Shown: positions 26,033-34,737, counted from the stretch's first letter. The stretch is DNA of 64,000 nt from Paenibacillus sp. ACRRY (GCF_022346995.1 NZ_JAKRNM010000010.1:62001-126000); one strand, 5' to 3'. Numbers and translations are program-made. Notes: generated from the letters alone by a model not told the origin.

Positions 26033-26061
26033 TTGTCGAAGAAGAGCCTTTGTCTTATGAT
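26033..26061 (+). promoter_or_regulatory. Promoter of the siderophore-binding lipoprotein gene
   Basis: TTGTCG (26033-26038), 17 bases, TATGAT (26056-26061), immediately ahead of a Fur box that would cover the transcription start. Confidence 0.6.
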
Positions 26062-26068
26062 CATTTAC

Positions 26069-26087
26069 GATAATGATAATCAATATC
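26069..26087 (+). promoter_or_regulatory. Fur box
   Basis: GATAATGATAATCAATATC differs at one of 19 positions from the consensus GATAATGATAATCATTATC. It lies just downstream of a promoter, the classic place for iron-dependent repression. Confidence 0.92.
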
Positions 26088-26127
26088 ATTGAGAGAACGC
26101 TTATCTATCTAGGGGGAAAGAAAAAAA

Positions 26128-27150
26128 ATGAAACAAAACAGCTTTCGTGTGATGAGCACGACATTCATGATTGCAGCGTTATCCGTACTGCTGCTTGCTT
26201 GTGGCAATTCATCCACTAACGGTTCAGGTGACGGAGAGACAACTGCTGCAGCAACATCCAATGACTCGCAGGCAGCAGCAGAGAACACCGGGCAAGAAGA
26301 AGTGGCAGAGGCAGACAACGCGAGTGAAACCAAAATATTTAAAGACTGGACCGGGCACGAAGTGGAAGTTCCGACCAATCCGCAACGTGTCATTTACCAC
26401 GGCGAGGTTACCGGGGATCTACTGGCTCTCGGGGTAGTTCCTGTAGGTATTCTTAAAAATGAAGGCACGGTATTCGATGATCAGGTGGCAGACGCAGAAG
26501 ATGTTGGTTTTCCAATCAGTGTTGAAAAGTCTCTATCACTCAATCCCGATCTGATCATTTTCTCGAATGATGATGAAACGCAATATGAGCAGATTTCAAA
26601 AGTTGCTCCAACGGTCACATTCAATTCCTTCTGGCCACTCGAAGAACGGATGCGATTCCTGGGAGATTTACTCGGCAAAAAACAGGAGGCTGAAGACTGG
26701 CTTGCTGCACATGCCAAGGCAACAGAGGAAATGTGGGATCAGCTGCATGCAAATGGGCTGAAGGAAGACGAAACCGCATCGGTATTTACCATGTATCCAG
26801 GTAATCGACTGTTCGTGATGGCGGGTGCAGGACTGCCCCAGCTGTTGTACGGTTCTGGCGGTATGAAGCCAACTCCTGAAATCCAAAAGATACTGGATGA
26901 AGAAGTAGGATTTGTTGAGATATCACAGGAAAAAATGGCAGATTTCGCTGGAGATCGCATATTTATTTTGAATGCAGTAGATCAAGGGGCACAACAATCC
27001 ACAGAAGAATTGATGAATAGTGTGGTGTGGAATAATCTGCCTGCAGTCAAGGAGGGCAAGGTTTATCGTTTCGATATCGTCAAAGCATCGAGCGATGCTA
27101 CATCAAGAGAGTGGCTTCTGCAGGAATTGCCGAAACAAATGATTCAATAA
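26128..27150 (+). CDS. Siderophore-binding lipoprotein of an iron ABC transporter
   Basis: A 340-residue periplasmic-binding-type lipoprotein. The signal ends in LLLAC with Cys25 as the lipid site; an Ala/Thr/Glu-rich linker (26-65) follows, then the FhuD/FeuA-type fold (DWTGHEVEVPTNPQRVIYHGEVTGDLLALGVVPVG ... LNPDLIIFSNDDETQYEQISKVAPTV ... LPAVKEGKVYRFD). It should bind a ferric siderophore at the outer face of the membrane. The Fur box upstream fits iron control. No permease or ATPase gene is adjacent, so it must share a transporter encoded elsewhere. The next gene encodes a regulator whose C-terminal half is a copy of this fold. Confidence 0.9.
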   Translation: MKQNSFRVMSTTFMIAALSVLLLACGNSSTNGSGDGETTAAATSNDSQAAAENTGQEEVAEADNASETKIFKDWTGHEVEVPTNPQRVIYHGEVTGDLLALGVVPVGILKNEGTVFDDQVADAEDVGFPISVEKSLSLNPDLIIFSNDDETQYEQISKVAPTVTFNSFWPLEERMRFLGDLLGKKQEAEDWLAAHAKATEEMWDQLHANGLKEDETASVFTMYPGNRLFVMAGAGLPQLLYGSGGMKPTPEIQKILDEEVGFVEISQEKMADFAGDRIFILNAVDQGAQQSTEELMNSVVWNNLPAVKEGKVYRFDIVKASSDATSREWLLQELPKQMIQ

Positions 27151-27172
27151 AAGACCGTTTCTTATCCTGAAC

Positions 27173-27202
27173 AGAGCCTTCAACGTATCGTTGAGGGCTC
27201 TT
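27173..27202 (+). terminator. Hairpin after the siderophore-binding gene
   Basis: AGAGCC-TCAACG pairs with CGTTGA-GGCTCT around TAT (27173-27200); the T-tract is only TT, so it is a weak terminator. Confidence 0.6.
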
Positions 27203-27286
27203 AATCACGTTTCTGATCAGTTATAAGTGTGTTTGTATATATGCTGGAATATTGAGGCTTGCTGGCGTATAATCAGAATACATTAG

Positions 27287-27301
27287 TGATAACCATTCTC
27301 A
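27287..27301 (+). promoter_or_regulatory. Fur box upstream of the AraC/binding-protein regulator
   Basis: TGATAACCATTCTCA matches the 7-1-7 Fur pattern TGATAAT-C-ATTATCA at 13 of 15 positions. A TATAAT lies at 27268-27273, just upstream. Confidence 0.7.
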
Positions 27302-27329
27302 TTCAGAGTAAGTATGAGGTGAAACGGAA

Positions 27330-28961
27330 GTGTTACAAATGATCGCAAACGGTAATCTCTTATTTTTCTCTGCATTCCTGTTCCGCTATGTTCATATCGA
27401 GCGTCATGTCGAACCTTCTGAACAGGTTATGCTTGAAGTCAACTGTGATCGGCATGTGCTGCTGTTCTGCGAACAGGGCGAAGGTCTTGTATATATAGGA
27501 TCTGAGTTATACCCGTTCATCTCCGGCAAGATATACCCCATGGCTCCAGGAGAGAATTATCAGTTGGAGCATAACCGTTCGGATGACATGAAATATACGG
27601 TGCTTCATTACGATGCCGTGCACATGGTAACAGGGGATCCGGAACTTTACACTCGTTCTCTATTTGAAGAAAGGGAGCAGATGAACGACTTTTCACCTGG
27701 CGCGTTATTCGGCATGCTGGATTTATTGGAATCGGCTAGTCTCTATCAAACGGATGCGGAATATAGCCGGTTGAATGTACATTTTCAAAAATTGATGGAA
27801 CTAGTGGTGTCCCGCTATACACTGCCCAAAACAGAACAAAGCCCGGATGTCAGAGTACAGAGCACAATTCAATACGTGGACGAGCATTACGCTCAGAATA
27901 TAAATGTACAGAAATTAGCACGGCTCGCGAATCTTCGACCAGCTCAGTTTACAGCTTTGTTCAGGCAAATTACAGGCCGCAAGCCCCTTGAATACCTTAA
28001 CCATGTACGCATTGAACAGGCGAAGGAATGGCTTTCGCTCTCCGATGAACCACTGCGCGATATTGCTGGCCGTGTAGGTTTCCGGGATGAGTACTATTTC
28101 AGCAGACGCTTCAGGCAGCACACCGGACTGGCTCCCCGGCAATATGATCGATCCCTTCAACGACATACACTTGTTCAAGATTGGGCTGGACATGAAGTAA
28201 ACATTCCTGGGCACCCTGAGCGGATTCTATTCTATGGAGATTCGGCGGGGGACTTACTCGCGTTAGGGCTTCCCGTGCTTGATGGCAAAGCGTATGATGT
28301 TTTACCTTCCATTGATCTGGAATGGACCGTGCAGAAGCAACCGGATCTGATTTTGTTCGATAGTACGAATGAACAGTTGTACCAACGGCTTGCCCGTATT
28401 GCTCCTACTTTAATATACAACTCCCATGCGATCTTGGAAGAGCGCATCCGCAAAGTGGGAAGTTGGTTTGGCATGGAGATGGATGCAGAGGTGTGGATAG
28501 CATCTTATCATACAAGAACAGAGGAGATGTGGAGCAGCATAAGACCTTGGATTCAGCTTGGCGAAACGGCTTCGGTGCTTGTGCATCATCGAGGTGCCCG
28601 CTTGTTTGTCATGGGCAATATCGGACTGGCTCCGTTTCTGTATCACCCGCAGGGTTTTGCTCCTGTAAGCAAAGTGCAAGAAGCTCTAGCAGCAGGGAGG
28701 GCTTACAAGGAGATTTCAACGGAGTCGATAAGCCAGTATGCGGGTGACCACATCTTTGTCATGATGCCAGAGAGCGACGCAGCCAGGGCAGCAACGGAGA
28801 AGCTGTTTGAAAGTGATGAGTGGAAGGGACTGCCCGCCGTTAGAAATGGAAAAGTGTACACGTTGGATGAGCAGGTGTGGAATATGGGAGATGCCTTATC
28901 GAACAGCAGACTGCAGAGTCTGTTCCCTGAATTGCTGAACGAACTGGCCCATCCTCTCTAA
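27330..28961 (+). CDS. AraC-type regulator fused to a siderophore-binding domain (Btr-like)
   Basis: A 543-residue fusion. Residues 1-150 are an AraC-type N-terminal domain; about 165-265 hold the two helix-turn-helix units (INVQKLARLANLRPAQFTALFRQITGRKPLEYLNHVRIEQAKEWL ... LRDIAGRVGFRDEYYFSRRFRQHTGLAPRQY); from about 275 to the end lies a binding-protein domain without signal peptide. The layout is that of B. subtilis Btr, which activates siderophore uptake when it binds ferric bacillibactin. The sensor half is clearly paralogous to the lipoprotein encoded next door (both have DWAGHEV/DWTGHEV and GDLLALG). GTG 27330 has GAGGTG eight bases upstream. It is preceded by a Fur box. Confidence 0.9.
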   Translation: MLQMIANGNLLFFSAFLFRYVHIERHVEPSEQVMLEVNCDRHVLLFCEQGEGLVYIGSELYPFISGKIYPMAPGENYQLEHNRSDDMKYTVLHYDAVHMVTGDPELYTRSLFEEREQMNDFSPGALFGMLDLLESASLYQTDAEYSRLNVHFQKLMELVVSRYTLPKTEQSPDVRVQSTIQYVDEHYAQNINVQKLARLANLRPAQFTALFRQITGRKPLEYLNHVRIEQAKEWLSLSDEPLRDIAGRVGFRDEYYFSRRFRQHTGLAPRQYDRSLQRHTLVQDWAGHEVNIPGHPERILFYGDSAGDLLALGLPVLDGKAYDVLPSIDLEWTVQKQPDLILFDSTNEQLYQRLARIAPTLIYNSHAILEERIRKVGSWFGMEMDAEVWIASYHTRTEEMWSSIRPWIQLGETASVLVHHRGARLFVMGNIGLAPFLYHPQGFAPVSKVQEALAAGRAYKEISTESISQYAGDHIFVMMPESDAARAATEKLFESDEWKGLPAVRNGKVYTLDEQVWNMGDALSNSRLQSLFPELLNELAHPL

Positions 28962-29011
28962 TCGTCCACTTGCAGCCGTTGAAGTCATAAATAAGGTTGA
29001 TCAAAACGTTG

Positions 29012-29041
29012 TTGCAGGCTTCGCGCGGATCAAGCTATGAT
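29012..29041 (+). promoter_or_regulatory. Possible promoter of mtnU
   Basis: TTGCAG (29012-29017), 18 bases, TATGAT (29036-29041), 33 bases before the gene. No SAM riboswitch was recognised here. Confidence 0.45.
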
Positions 29042-29073
29042 AACAGGTATTACAGTTCGGAGGAGTGCAAGTC

Positions 29074-29895
29074 ATGACAAAACAACAACAGGGGGAAATG
29101 CGTGTTGCCCTGATTCAGGGTGATATTCAGCTTGGTGATCCTGAGGCCAATCATAAACATATGCAGACCCTGCTTGAACAGGCAGTGGAACAATATCCGG
29201 ATCTGGCGCTGGCCGTGCTGCCGGAAATGTGGAATACAGGTTACGCTTTGGAACAAATCCATGAGCTTGCTGACCCTGAAGGGCAAAAATCACGGGAGTG
29301 GTTATCGGCATTTGCCGAGAAACATCAGATTTCAATTGTCGGTGGATCCATAGCAGAGAAGCGAAATGGACAAATTTACAATACCATGTATGCCTACAAC
29401 AGAGACGGAGAGCAGGTTACACGTTATGATAAATTACATCTGTTCCGCCTGATGGATGAGGAGAAATATTTGCAGCCTGGAGCTGATCCTGAGATTTTCG
29501 AACTGGAGAACGGTCTGACAGCGGGTGCTTCTATCTGTTATGATATCCGTTTTCCTGAACTAGCCCGTACGCTTGCTTTGAATGGGGCCAGAGCATTGAT
29601 CGTACCTGCCGAATGGCCGAATCCGCGTTTGCATCACTGGCGCACGCTGCTGACAGCACGAGCTATTGAAAATCAGATGTATGTGATTGCATGCAACCGA
29701 GTCGGTAAAGGGGGAGACACCGAATTTTTCGGACACTCTCTCATTATTGATCCTTGGGGCGAAATTGTGGCTGAGGGTGGAGAAGGGGAAGAGATCGTGA
29801 CCGGACTGATTCGTCCTTCCCTTGTAGATGAAGTGCGGGGACGCATTCCGGTTTTTGAAGACCGTAGACCTGGTATTTATTTTGGTGCAAAATAA
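29074..29895 (+). CDS. mtnU: Carbon-nitrogen hydrolase, probable omega-amidase MtnU
   Basis: A 273-residue nitrilase-family enzyme with the Glu-Lys-Cys triad: AVLPEMWNTGY, YDKLHLF and GASICYDIRFPELAR. In B. subtilis the MtnU homologue next to methionine-salvage genes hydrolyses 2-oxoglutaramate, the by-product that MtnE makes from glutamine. The sequence fits that branch (family length 255-275), but other amidases of the family cannot be excluded. The start ATG 29074 has GGAGGAG (29059-29065) eight bases upstream. mtnE lies about 3 kb to the left. Confidence 0.82.
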   Translation: MTKQQQGEMRVALIQGDIQLGDPEANHKHMQTLLEQAVEQYPDLALAVLPEMWNTGYALEQIHELADPEGQKSREWLSAFAEKHQISIVGGSIAEKRNGQIYNTMYAYNRDGEQVTRYDKLHLFRLMDEEKYLQPGADPEIFELENGLTAGASICYDIRFPELARTLALNGARALIVPAEWPNPRLHHWRTLLTARAIENQMYVIACNRVGKGGDTEFFGHSLIIDPWGEIVAEGGEGEEIVTGLIRPSLVDEVRGRIPVFEDRRPGIYFGAK

Positions 29896-29981
29896 TTAAA
29901 AGAATAATTCCAGTAAAGTGTTTATTCTTCCAGGAGGAGGGTAATGATAACTATCCCGTCACCAAGGAGGATGATCAATCA

Positions 29982-30167
29982 ATGGACAACCATGTGAAAG
30001 ATACGCTCAGGAGACTGGAACAGGAAAACACAAGGGAAGATCACTTGAGGCCATTCTTAGAGAATGGTGCAGGAGGGCTATCACCGCCTGAACAAGCTGT
30101 TCAGGATGAAGGCCGACTGGTCAATCAACAGAATAGGCTGACGAGTGAACGTAATTTGCGAAAATAA
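29982..30167 (+). CDS. Small hydrophilic protein, unknown
   Basis: A 61-residue, charged, probably helical protein (DTLRRLEQENTREDHLRPF ... QQNRLTSERNLRK). No family is recognised. AAGGAGG (29964-29970) lies 11 bases before the ATG, a good ribosome site, and a terminator follows at 30303, so it is probably a real gene, possibly read with mtnU. Confidence 0.55.
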   Translation: MDNHVKDTLRRLEQENTREDHLRPFLENGAGGLSPPEQAVQDEGRLVNQQNRLTSERNLRK

Positions 30168-30302
30168 ACAACATGACATGAATATCTCTTATGTACGTTT
30201 CTACGTTAACTTTAGATCATGATATCAGCAACATTGTGATGTAACGATGCACTGCGATTTCATGCAAGAACTTGATTCTGCTTATGCGGGAGAAGAGTAT
30301 AG

Positions 30303-30339
30303 AACAAAGGCTTGGCCCGTATGGGTCAGGCCTTTGTTT
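30303..30339. terminator. Bidirectional terminator before the LysR gene
   Basis: AACAAAGGC (30303-30311) pairs with GCCTTTGTT, with inner GCCC/GGGT pairs; it serves the small plus-strand gene and the convergent lysR gene. Confidence 0.85.
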
Positions 30340-30358
30340 ATTTGTTTCATCGTAATGA

Positions 30359-31309
30359 CTAATCTACAGAGGTAGGATTCTCATAGTCTCCTTCGGTAAG
30401 CTTGGCAACCGTCTGTTTAAACGTATCAATAAAAGCTTCTGCCGCTTTGGACAGAACACGTCCCTGACGGTAAGCGACGACGAGGGTACGACTTGGGACA
30501 GGTTCAGCAAGTGGTACATAGACAGGCACAAACTCACTGCGTGGTGCCCTGGCTATGAAGCGTGGAACAAGTGTAATACCCATGCCTGTAGCTACAAGCG
30601 ATTGCACGGTTTCTATGTTATTGCTCTCAAATACGACATTCGGATCGAATCCAGCCTGCTCACACAGATCAAAGGTCAGTTTGCGGAAGCCTTGTCCTTT
30701 TTTCAGTACAACAAATGACTCGTCCCTAAGCTCCTCCATATGCACAGGGATCGGATGATCCGTATTTCCTCTGACGGCAAGGGGGTGATGAGGAGGTACC
30801 GCCAGATCGATTCGCTCTTCGCCGATTGCAACATATGACAGGCTTGGTTCCTGCAAGGGTAAGGAGAGCAGGCTGAGATCAGCTTTGCCGCTGGCTGTCA
30901 GTTTCTCCAGCGTTAGACCGGCGTCTTCAAGCAACGTAACTTCGATATCCGGATAGGCTTGCTGATAAGCGGGGAGTACATGCGGCAGAAGGTGGGAACC
31001 GGTAATCGGCATGCTGCCCACAACGACTTTACCTTTCCGCAGCTGGGAGATATCTGACATTTCCTGTCTGAGTAATTCCACAGCATCCACAATTTTTTGG
31101 GCTTGCTCCACAAAGGTGACCCCAGCATGTGTCAACTCCACCGTGCTGGTATTGCGCTGAAAGAGCAGAACGCCAAGCTCTTTCTCAAGTTTAGACAATT
31201 GCTGACTGAGCGAAGGCTGGGCAATATGAAGTTTCTCGGCAGCCCGGGAAAAATTCCGTTCTGCAGCAATCTGCAGTGTATATTGAAGTTGTCTGAATTC
31301 CATTTGCAC
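30359..31309 (-). CDS. LysR-family transcriptional regulator
   Basis: A 316-residue LysR regulator. The N-terminal helix-turn-helix reads FRQLQYTLQIAAERNFSRAAEKLHIAQPSLSQQLSKLEKELGVLLFQR; the effector domain begins near residue 92 (GKVVVGSMPITGSHLLPHVL) and continues to DTFKQ. GAAAGGA precedes GTG 31309 by seven bases; ATG 31303 is an alternative two codons later. It is divergent from leuCD, 330 bases away, and LysR regulators often act on a divergent neighbour, but its ligand is unknown. Confidence 0.92.
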   Translation of the reverse strand: MQMEFRQLQYTLQIAAERNFSRAAEKLHIAQPSLSQQLSKLEKELGVLLFQRNTSTVELTHAGVTFVEQAQKIVDAVELLRQEMSDISQLRKGKVVVGSMPITGSHLLPHVLPAYQQAYPDIEVTLLEDAGLTLEKLTASGKADLSLLSLPLQEPSLSYVAIGEERIDLAVPPHHPLAVRGNTDHPIPVHMEELRDESFVVLKKGQGFRKLTFDLCEQAGFDPNVVFESNNIETVQSLVATGMGITLVPRFIARAPRSEFVPVYVPLAEPVPSRTLVVAYRQGRVLSKAAEAFIDTFKQTVAKLTEGDYENPTSVD

Positions 31310-31391
31310 TTGTCATTCCTTTCGTTATGCCACCATTATATCATCATGGGTAAATAAATCATTTTTCTGTTATGAATATATAGAAAAAGCA

Positions 31392-31420
31392 TTGACACTG
31401 GTAGTGAAGCAACGTAGTAT
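31392..31420 (+). promoter_or_regulatory. Strong sigma-A promoter between lysR and leuC
   Basis: TTGACA (31392-31397), 17 bases, TAGTAT (31415-31420). It points toward leuC, whose start lies about 220 bases downstream. Confidence 0.75.
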
Positions 31421-31431
31421 AAGCATTATAT

Positions 31432-31450
31432 GATAATGATAATTGTTATC
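31432..31450 (+). promoter_or_regulatory. Fur box overlapping the start of the leuC leader
   Basis: GATAATGATAATTGTTATC matches 17 of 19 positions of the consensus Fur box and begins 12 bases after the -10 element, so Fur binding would block the promoter. Confidence 0.85.
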
Positions 31451-31620
31451 AATTAAGAGCCGCTGTGAATACAGTGGTTTATTGTCGTTCAACTCATTAT
31501 AGGTCAAACCTATTACATCTATAGATAGTATATCTTGGAACAATGAAGGACAGGGTGATATATTTATGTCATTCAAGAGCTTCACAGTTTAGACAAACAC
31601 CAGAGGCTCTTCCAAGGACC
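31451..31620 (+). other. Leader region of leuC, no gene recognised
   Basis: About 170 bases without an open frame of note. It holds two small hairpins: CCGCTGT/ACAGTGG at 31460-31477, followed by TTTATTG, and AAGAGC/GCTCTT at 31575-31611 without a T-run. No T-box or known riboswitch was recognised. A short Fur-controlled RNA ending at the first hairpin is possible but unproven. Confidence 0.4.
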
Positions 31621-31643
31621 GAACTTATGATGAGGTGAAAATG

Positions 31644-33065
31644 ATGAGTAAAAAAACAATGTTTGAGAAAATTTGGGAAAATCACGTAATTCATCAGGAA
31701 GAAGGAAAACCGAGCATTCTGTATATCGATCTCCACCTTGTGCACGAGGTAACTTCTCCACAGGCTTTTGAAGGCTTGCGTTTGTCAGGACGTAAGGTAC
31801 GTCGCCCGGAATTAACGTTTGCGACAATGGATCATAACGTTCCTACCAAGGATCGTTTCAACATTACAGATCCAATCTCCAAGCAACAAATTGATACACT
31901 CTCTCAAAACTGCCGTGACTTTGGCGTAAAACTGTATGATCTGGATACGATTGACCAGGGTGTTGTACACGTAATGGGACCAGAACTTGGTCTGACTCAC
32001 CCAGGTAAAACCATTGTTTGCGGTGACAGCCATACGTCCACACACGGTGCATTTGGTGCACTGGCATTCGGAATCGGAACCAGTGAAGTGGAGCACGTAA
32101 TGGCTACTCAATGTTTGCAGCAGGCAAAAGCAAAAACGATGGAAGTCCGCTTCGTCGGGAAGCGTAATCCGGGCGTAACAGCAAAAGACATGATCCTCGC
32201 AGTGATTGCCAAATATGGCACAGACTTTGCAACAGGTTATGTTATTGAGTATACGGGCGAATCGATCCGTGAACTCAGCATGGAAGAGCGTATGACAGTA
32301 TGCAACATGTCTATCGAAGGTGGAGCAAGAGCAGGTATGATCGCACCGGATGAAACGACTTTTGAGTATCTGCGTGGACGTGAATATGTACCTGCTGATG
32401 CCAAGTTTGATGAAGCTGTTGCGGCTTGGAAAGAGCTTGTTACAGACGAGGGTGCCGAGTTTGATCGTGTTGTAGAGATCGATGTGGAGTCCCTGATTCC
32501 GCAAGTAACTTGGGGTACCAGCCCGGGTATGGGAACAGATATCTCATCCAAAGTGCCTGTTCCGGCAGAACTGCCAACTGAAAATGAACGTAAAGCAGCT
32601 GAAAAAGCGCTTGAATATATGGGTCTTACACCTGGAACACCGATTTCAGAAATTCCGGTAGACTATGTATTTATCGGTTCTTGTACGAATGGACGGATTG
32701 AGGATTTGCGTGCGGCAGCTCAAGTTGCCAAAGGCCATACAGTGTCCAGCAATGTTACGGCAATCGTGGTTCCTGGCTCAGGCCGTGTAAAAATTCAGGC
32801 CGAAAAAGAAGGTTTGGACAAAATCTTCACGGAAGCAGGATTTGAATGGCGTGATGCAGGATGCAGCATGTGTCTTGCAATGAACCCGGATGTGTTGAAA
32901 CCTGGACAACGTTGTGCATCGACATCCAACCGTAACTTCGAAGGACGTCAAGGACGCGGAGGACGTACCCACCTGGTATCTCCGGCAATGGCTGCAGCTG
33001 CAGCGGTTAAAGGTCACTTTGTCGACGTACGTGACTGGAATTTTAAAACGGAAGCAGTTATCTAA
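31644..33065 (+). CDS. leuC: 3-isopropylmalate dehydratase large subunit
   Basis: With LeuD it isomerises 2-isopropylmalate to 3-isopropylmalate in leucine synthesis. The 473 residues are aconitase-like: CGDSHTSTHGAFGALAFGIGTSEVEHV, the iron-sulfur cysteines in IGSCTNGRIEDLR and GCSMCLAMNPD, and STSNRNFEGRQGRGGRTHLVSP near the end. ATG 31644 lies six bases after GAGGTG; GTG 31635 and ATG 31641 are in frame but too close. Because the enzyme needs a 4Fe-4S cluster, the Fur box upstream is notable. leuD follows 31 bases later; leuA and leuB are not in the window. Confidence 0.97.
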   Translation: MSKKTMFEKIWENHVIHQEEGKPSILYIDLHLVHEVTSPQAFEGLRLSGRKVRRPELTFATMDHNVPTKDRFNITDPISKQQIDTLSQNCRDFGVKLYDLDTIDQGVVHVMGPELGLTHPGKTIVCGDSHTSTHGAFGALAFGIGTSEVEHVMATQCLQQAKAKTMEVRFVGKRNPGVTAKDMILAVIAKYGTDFATGYVIEYTGESIRELSMEERMTVCNMSIEGGARAGMIAPDETTFEYLRGREYVPADAKFDEAVAAWKELVTDEGAEFDRVVEIDVESLIPQVTWGTSPGMGTDISSKVPVPAELPTENERKAAEKALEYMGLTPGTPISEIPVDYVFIGSCTNGRIEDLRAAAQVAKGHTVSSNVTAIVVPGSGRVKIQAEKEGLDKIFTEAGFEWRDAGCSMCLAMNPDVLKPGQRCASTSNRNFEGRQGRGGRTHLVSPAMAAAAAVKGHFVDVRDWNFKTEAVI

Positions 33066-33096
33066 CAGGTAACGGACAGAAGGGAGAACGGATCAC

Positions 33097-33699
33097 ATGG
33101 AAGAATTTAAAACACTGCAAGGCATCGTTGCACCGGTAGACCGGGTCAATGTAGATACAGACGCGATCATCCCAAAACAATTTTTGAAGCGGATTGAACG
33201 TACCGGATTTGGACAATTTTTGTTCTACGAATGGCGTTTCGATGAAGAGGGGAATAACAATCCTTCCTTCGAAATGAACAAATCCCGTTATGAAGGAGCA
33301 TCCATTCTGATTTCCCGTGCGAACTTTGGCTGTGGCTCATCCCGTGAGCATGCGCCTTGGGCGATTATGGACTATGGATTCCGTTGTGTCATCGCACCAT
33401 CTTTTGCGGATATCTTCTATAACAACTGCTTCAAAAACGGCATCCTGCCAATTAAATTGTCTGAAGAGCAGGTAGAAGATCTGTTCCAGCGGACAGCTGC
33501 CCATGAGGGCTATGAACTGAATGTTAATCTGGAAAACAAAACGATTACCGATGCACACGGACTGCATATCGATTTTGATCTGGATGAACACCGTCGTCAA
33601 TTCTTGCTGCAAGGTCTGGATGATATCGGTCTGACATTGCAACATGATGATGAGATTACAGCATATGAGCAGCGTCATGCTGCAAAATTGTTTGGATAA
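33097..33699 (+). CDS. leuD: 3-isopropylmalate dehydratase small subunit
   Basis: The 200-residue partner of LeuC, with the swivelling aconitase domain. Typical residues: VNVDTDAIIPKQFLKRI near the start, ANFGCGSSREHAPWAI and FADIFYNNCFKNGILPI, then DEHRRQFLLQGLDDIGLTL at the end. Length is the usual one for Bacillales. AGAAGGGAG lies about 12 bases before the ATG. A strong terminator closes the leuCD operon. Confidence 0.97.
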   Translation: MEEFKTLQGIVAPVDRVNVDTDAIIPKQFLKRIERTGFGQFLFYEWRFDEEGNNNPSFEMNKSRYEGASILISRANFGCGSSREHAPWAIMDYGFRCVIAPSFADIFYNNCFKNGILPIKLSEEQVEDLFQRTAAHEGYELNVNLENKTITDAHGLHIDFDLDEHRRQFLLQGLDDIGLTLQHDDEITAYEQRHAAKLFG

Positions 33700-33714
33700 T
33701 ACCTAATATAGCTA

Positions 33715-33773
33715 ATAAAAAAGCTTCTGTTTCTCCGTAGGAACGTCGTTCCGATCAGAGACAGAAGCTTTTT
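33715..33773. terminator. Terminator after leuD
   Basis: AAAAAAGCTTCTGT (33717-33730) pairs with ACAGAAGCTTTTT (33761-33773). With A and T runs at both ends it can also serve the convergent minus-strand gene. Confidence 0.9.
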
Positions 33774-33840
33774 CTATTATCCAGTGCCCATTTAAAACTT
33801 GTCATCTTGCTGAAATTTTACGCTTCAATCAAGTCATCAT

Positions 33841-34410
33841 CTATAGGTAGAATTCCTGATTCTTTTTTGCTGAATACTTCAATATGTAATCCCCGTCATT
33901 TTTTAAATCTCTTGATGCGATTTTGATCTTGGTATAGTCCAGTCGTGTCTCTCTAAGCACACGTTTAACTGCTTGTATCCCAAGTGTCTCATCCATTACA
34001 AAGCAGTAAATATTCAAAGCGTACTGGGTAACTGGATTTGCCGTTTTGCCCATATCGTGTCCATCTACAATTCCCAGACCTTTCCAACCCAGCTCATGTA
34101 TCAGTGCTTCACTGGCTTTATCCTTGAGCCATAGATCACGTTTACTGCCTGTCAGACTCTTCATCGGATATTGGATAACCAGCATGTAACCATCGTCTTC
34201 TGAAGCTTGTTTGTAACCTTGGTCTGAATAGCGATTAAGAAAATCAATCTTGAATTCGTCCTCATTGTTAAACGAGGCTGGAAAATCCATTCTGGTCGTT
34301 GTACCAACCGTACCGACTTCGCCGATATGCTCCACAACCTGATCCTCTTCAATCCAGTATTCTGCGTAGAGCAGCTTGTCATTGGATACTTGTTTATACA
34401 ATGTGATCAC
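33841..34410 (-). CDS. Hypothetical protein
   Basis: About 189 residues from GTG 34410, which has GGAGGGA five bases upstream; a longer frame to 34524 lacks a site and begins with unrelated hydrophobic residues. The N-terminal part (VITLYKQVSNDKLLYAEYWIEEDQVVEHIGEVGTVG) looks like a small beta domain; a helical region with SEALIHELGWKGLGIVDGHDMG and an Arg/Lys-rich end follow. No signal peptide or membrane helix. No family is recognised. Confidence 0.75.
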   Translation of the reverse strand: MITLYKQVSNDKLLYAEYWIEEDQVVEHIGEVGTVGTTTRMDFPASFNNEDEFKIDFLNRYSDQGYKQASEDDGYMLVIQYPMKSLTGSKRDLWLKDKASEALIHELGWKGLGIVDGHDMGKTANPVTQYALNIYCFVMDETLGIQAVKRVLRETRLDYTKIKIASRDLKNDGDYILKYSAKKNQEFYL

Positions 34411-34737
34411 TATTTTCCCTCCTATGAAAAAAACTTTCATTCTTTCTAAACGATAAAAAAAGATTGGACACTTCCAATGAATAAGGATCTTCTTAAAATA
34501 GCTCATAAAATATAATAACATCAATTGTTGATATTTTTGACAAGATATTCAATTCATCTCGATTAAAAGAAGACATTTCCCCGATATGATCTCTTTTTTT
34601 CGTCTTGGTTCCGACTAAATATGACAACGTTGTAACCGGATGAAAAGCCATTATCTGATAAACTGATTAGTATATTATGGAAAGTTACATAGAGGGCTAT
34701 TCGAAGGAACAGAACACATCAGAATGGTGGATGATCT

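Noticed and set aside
25873..26068. SAM riboswitch (S-box) ahead of mtnE or mtnU
   Set aside because: The expected conserved leader core (CTTATC-AGAG type) was looked for on both strands and not seen near mtnE, mtnW or mtnU.
31812..32504. Minus-strand open frame opposite leuC
   Set aside because: Antisense shadow with Cys/His/Phe-rich, unnatural composition and no ribosome site.
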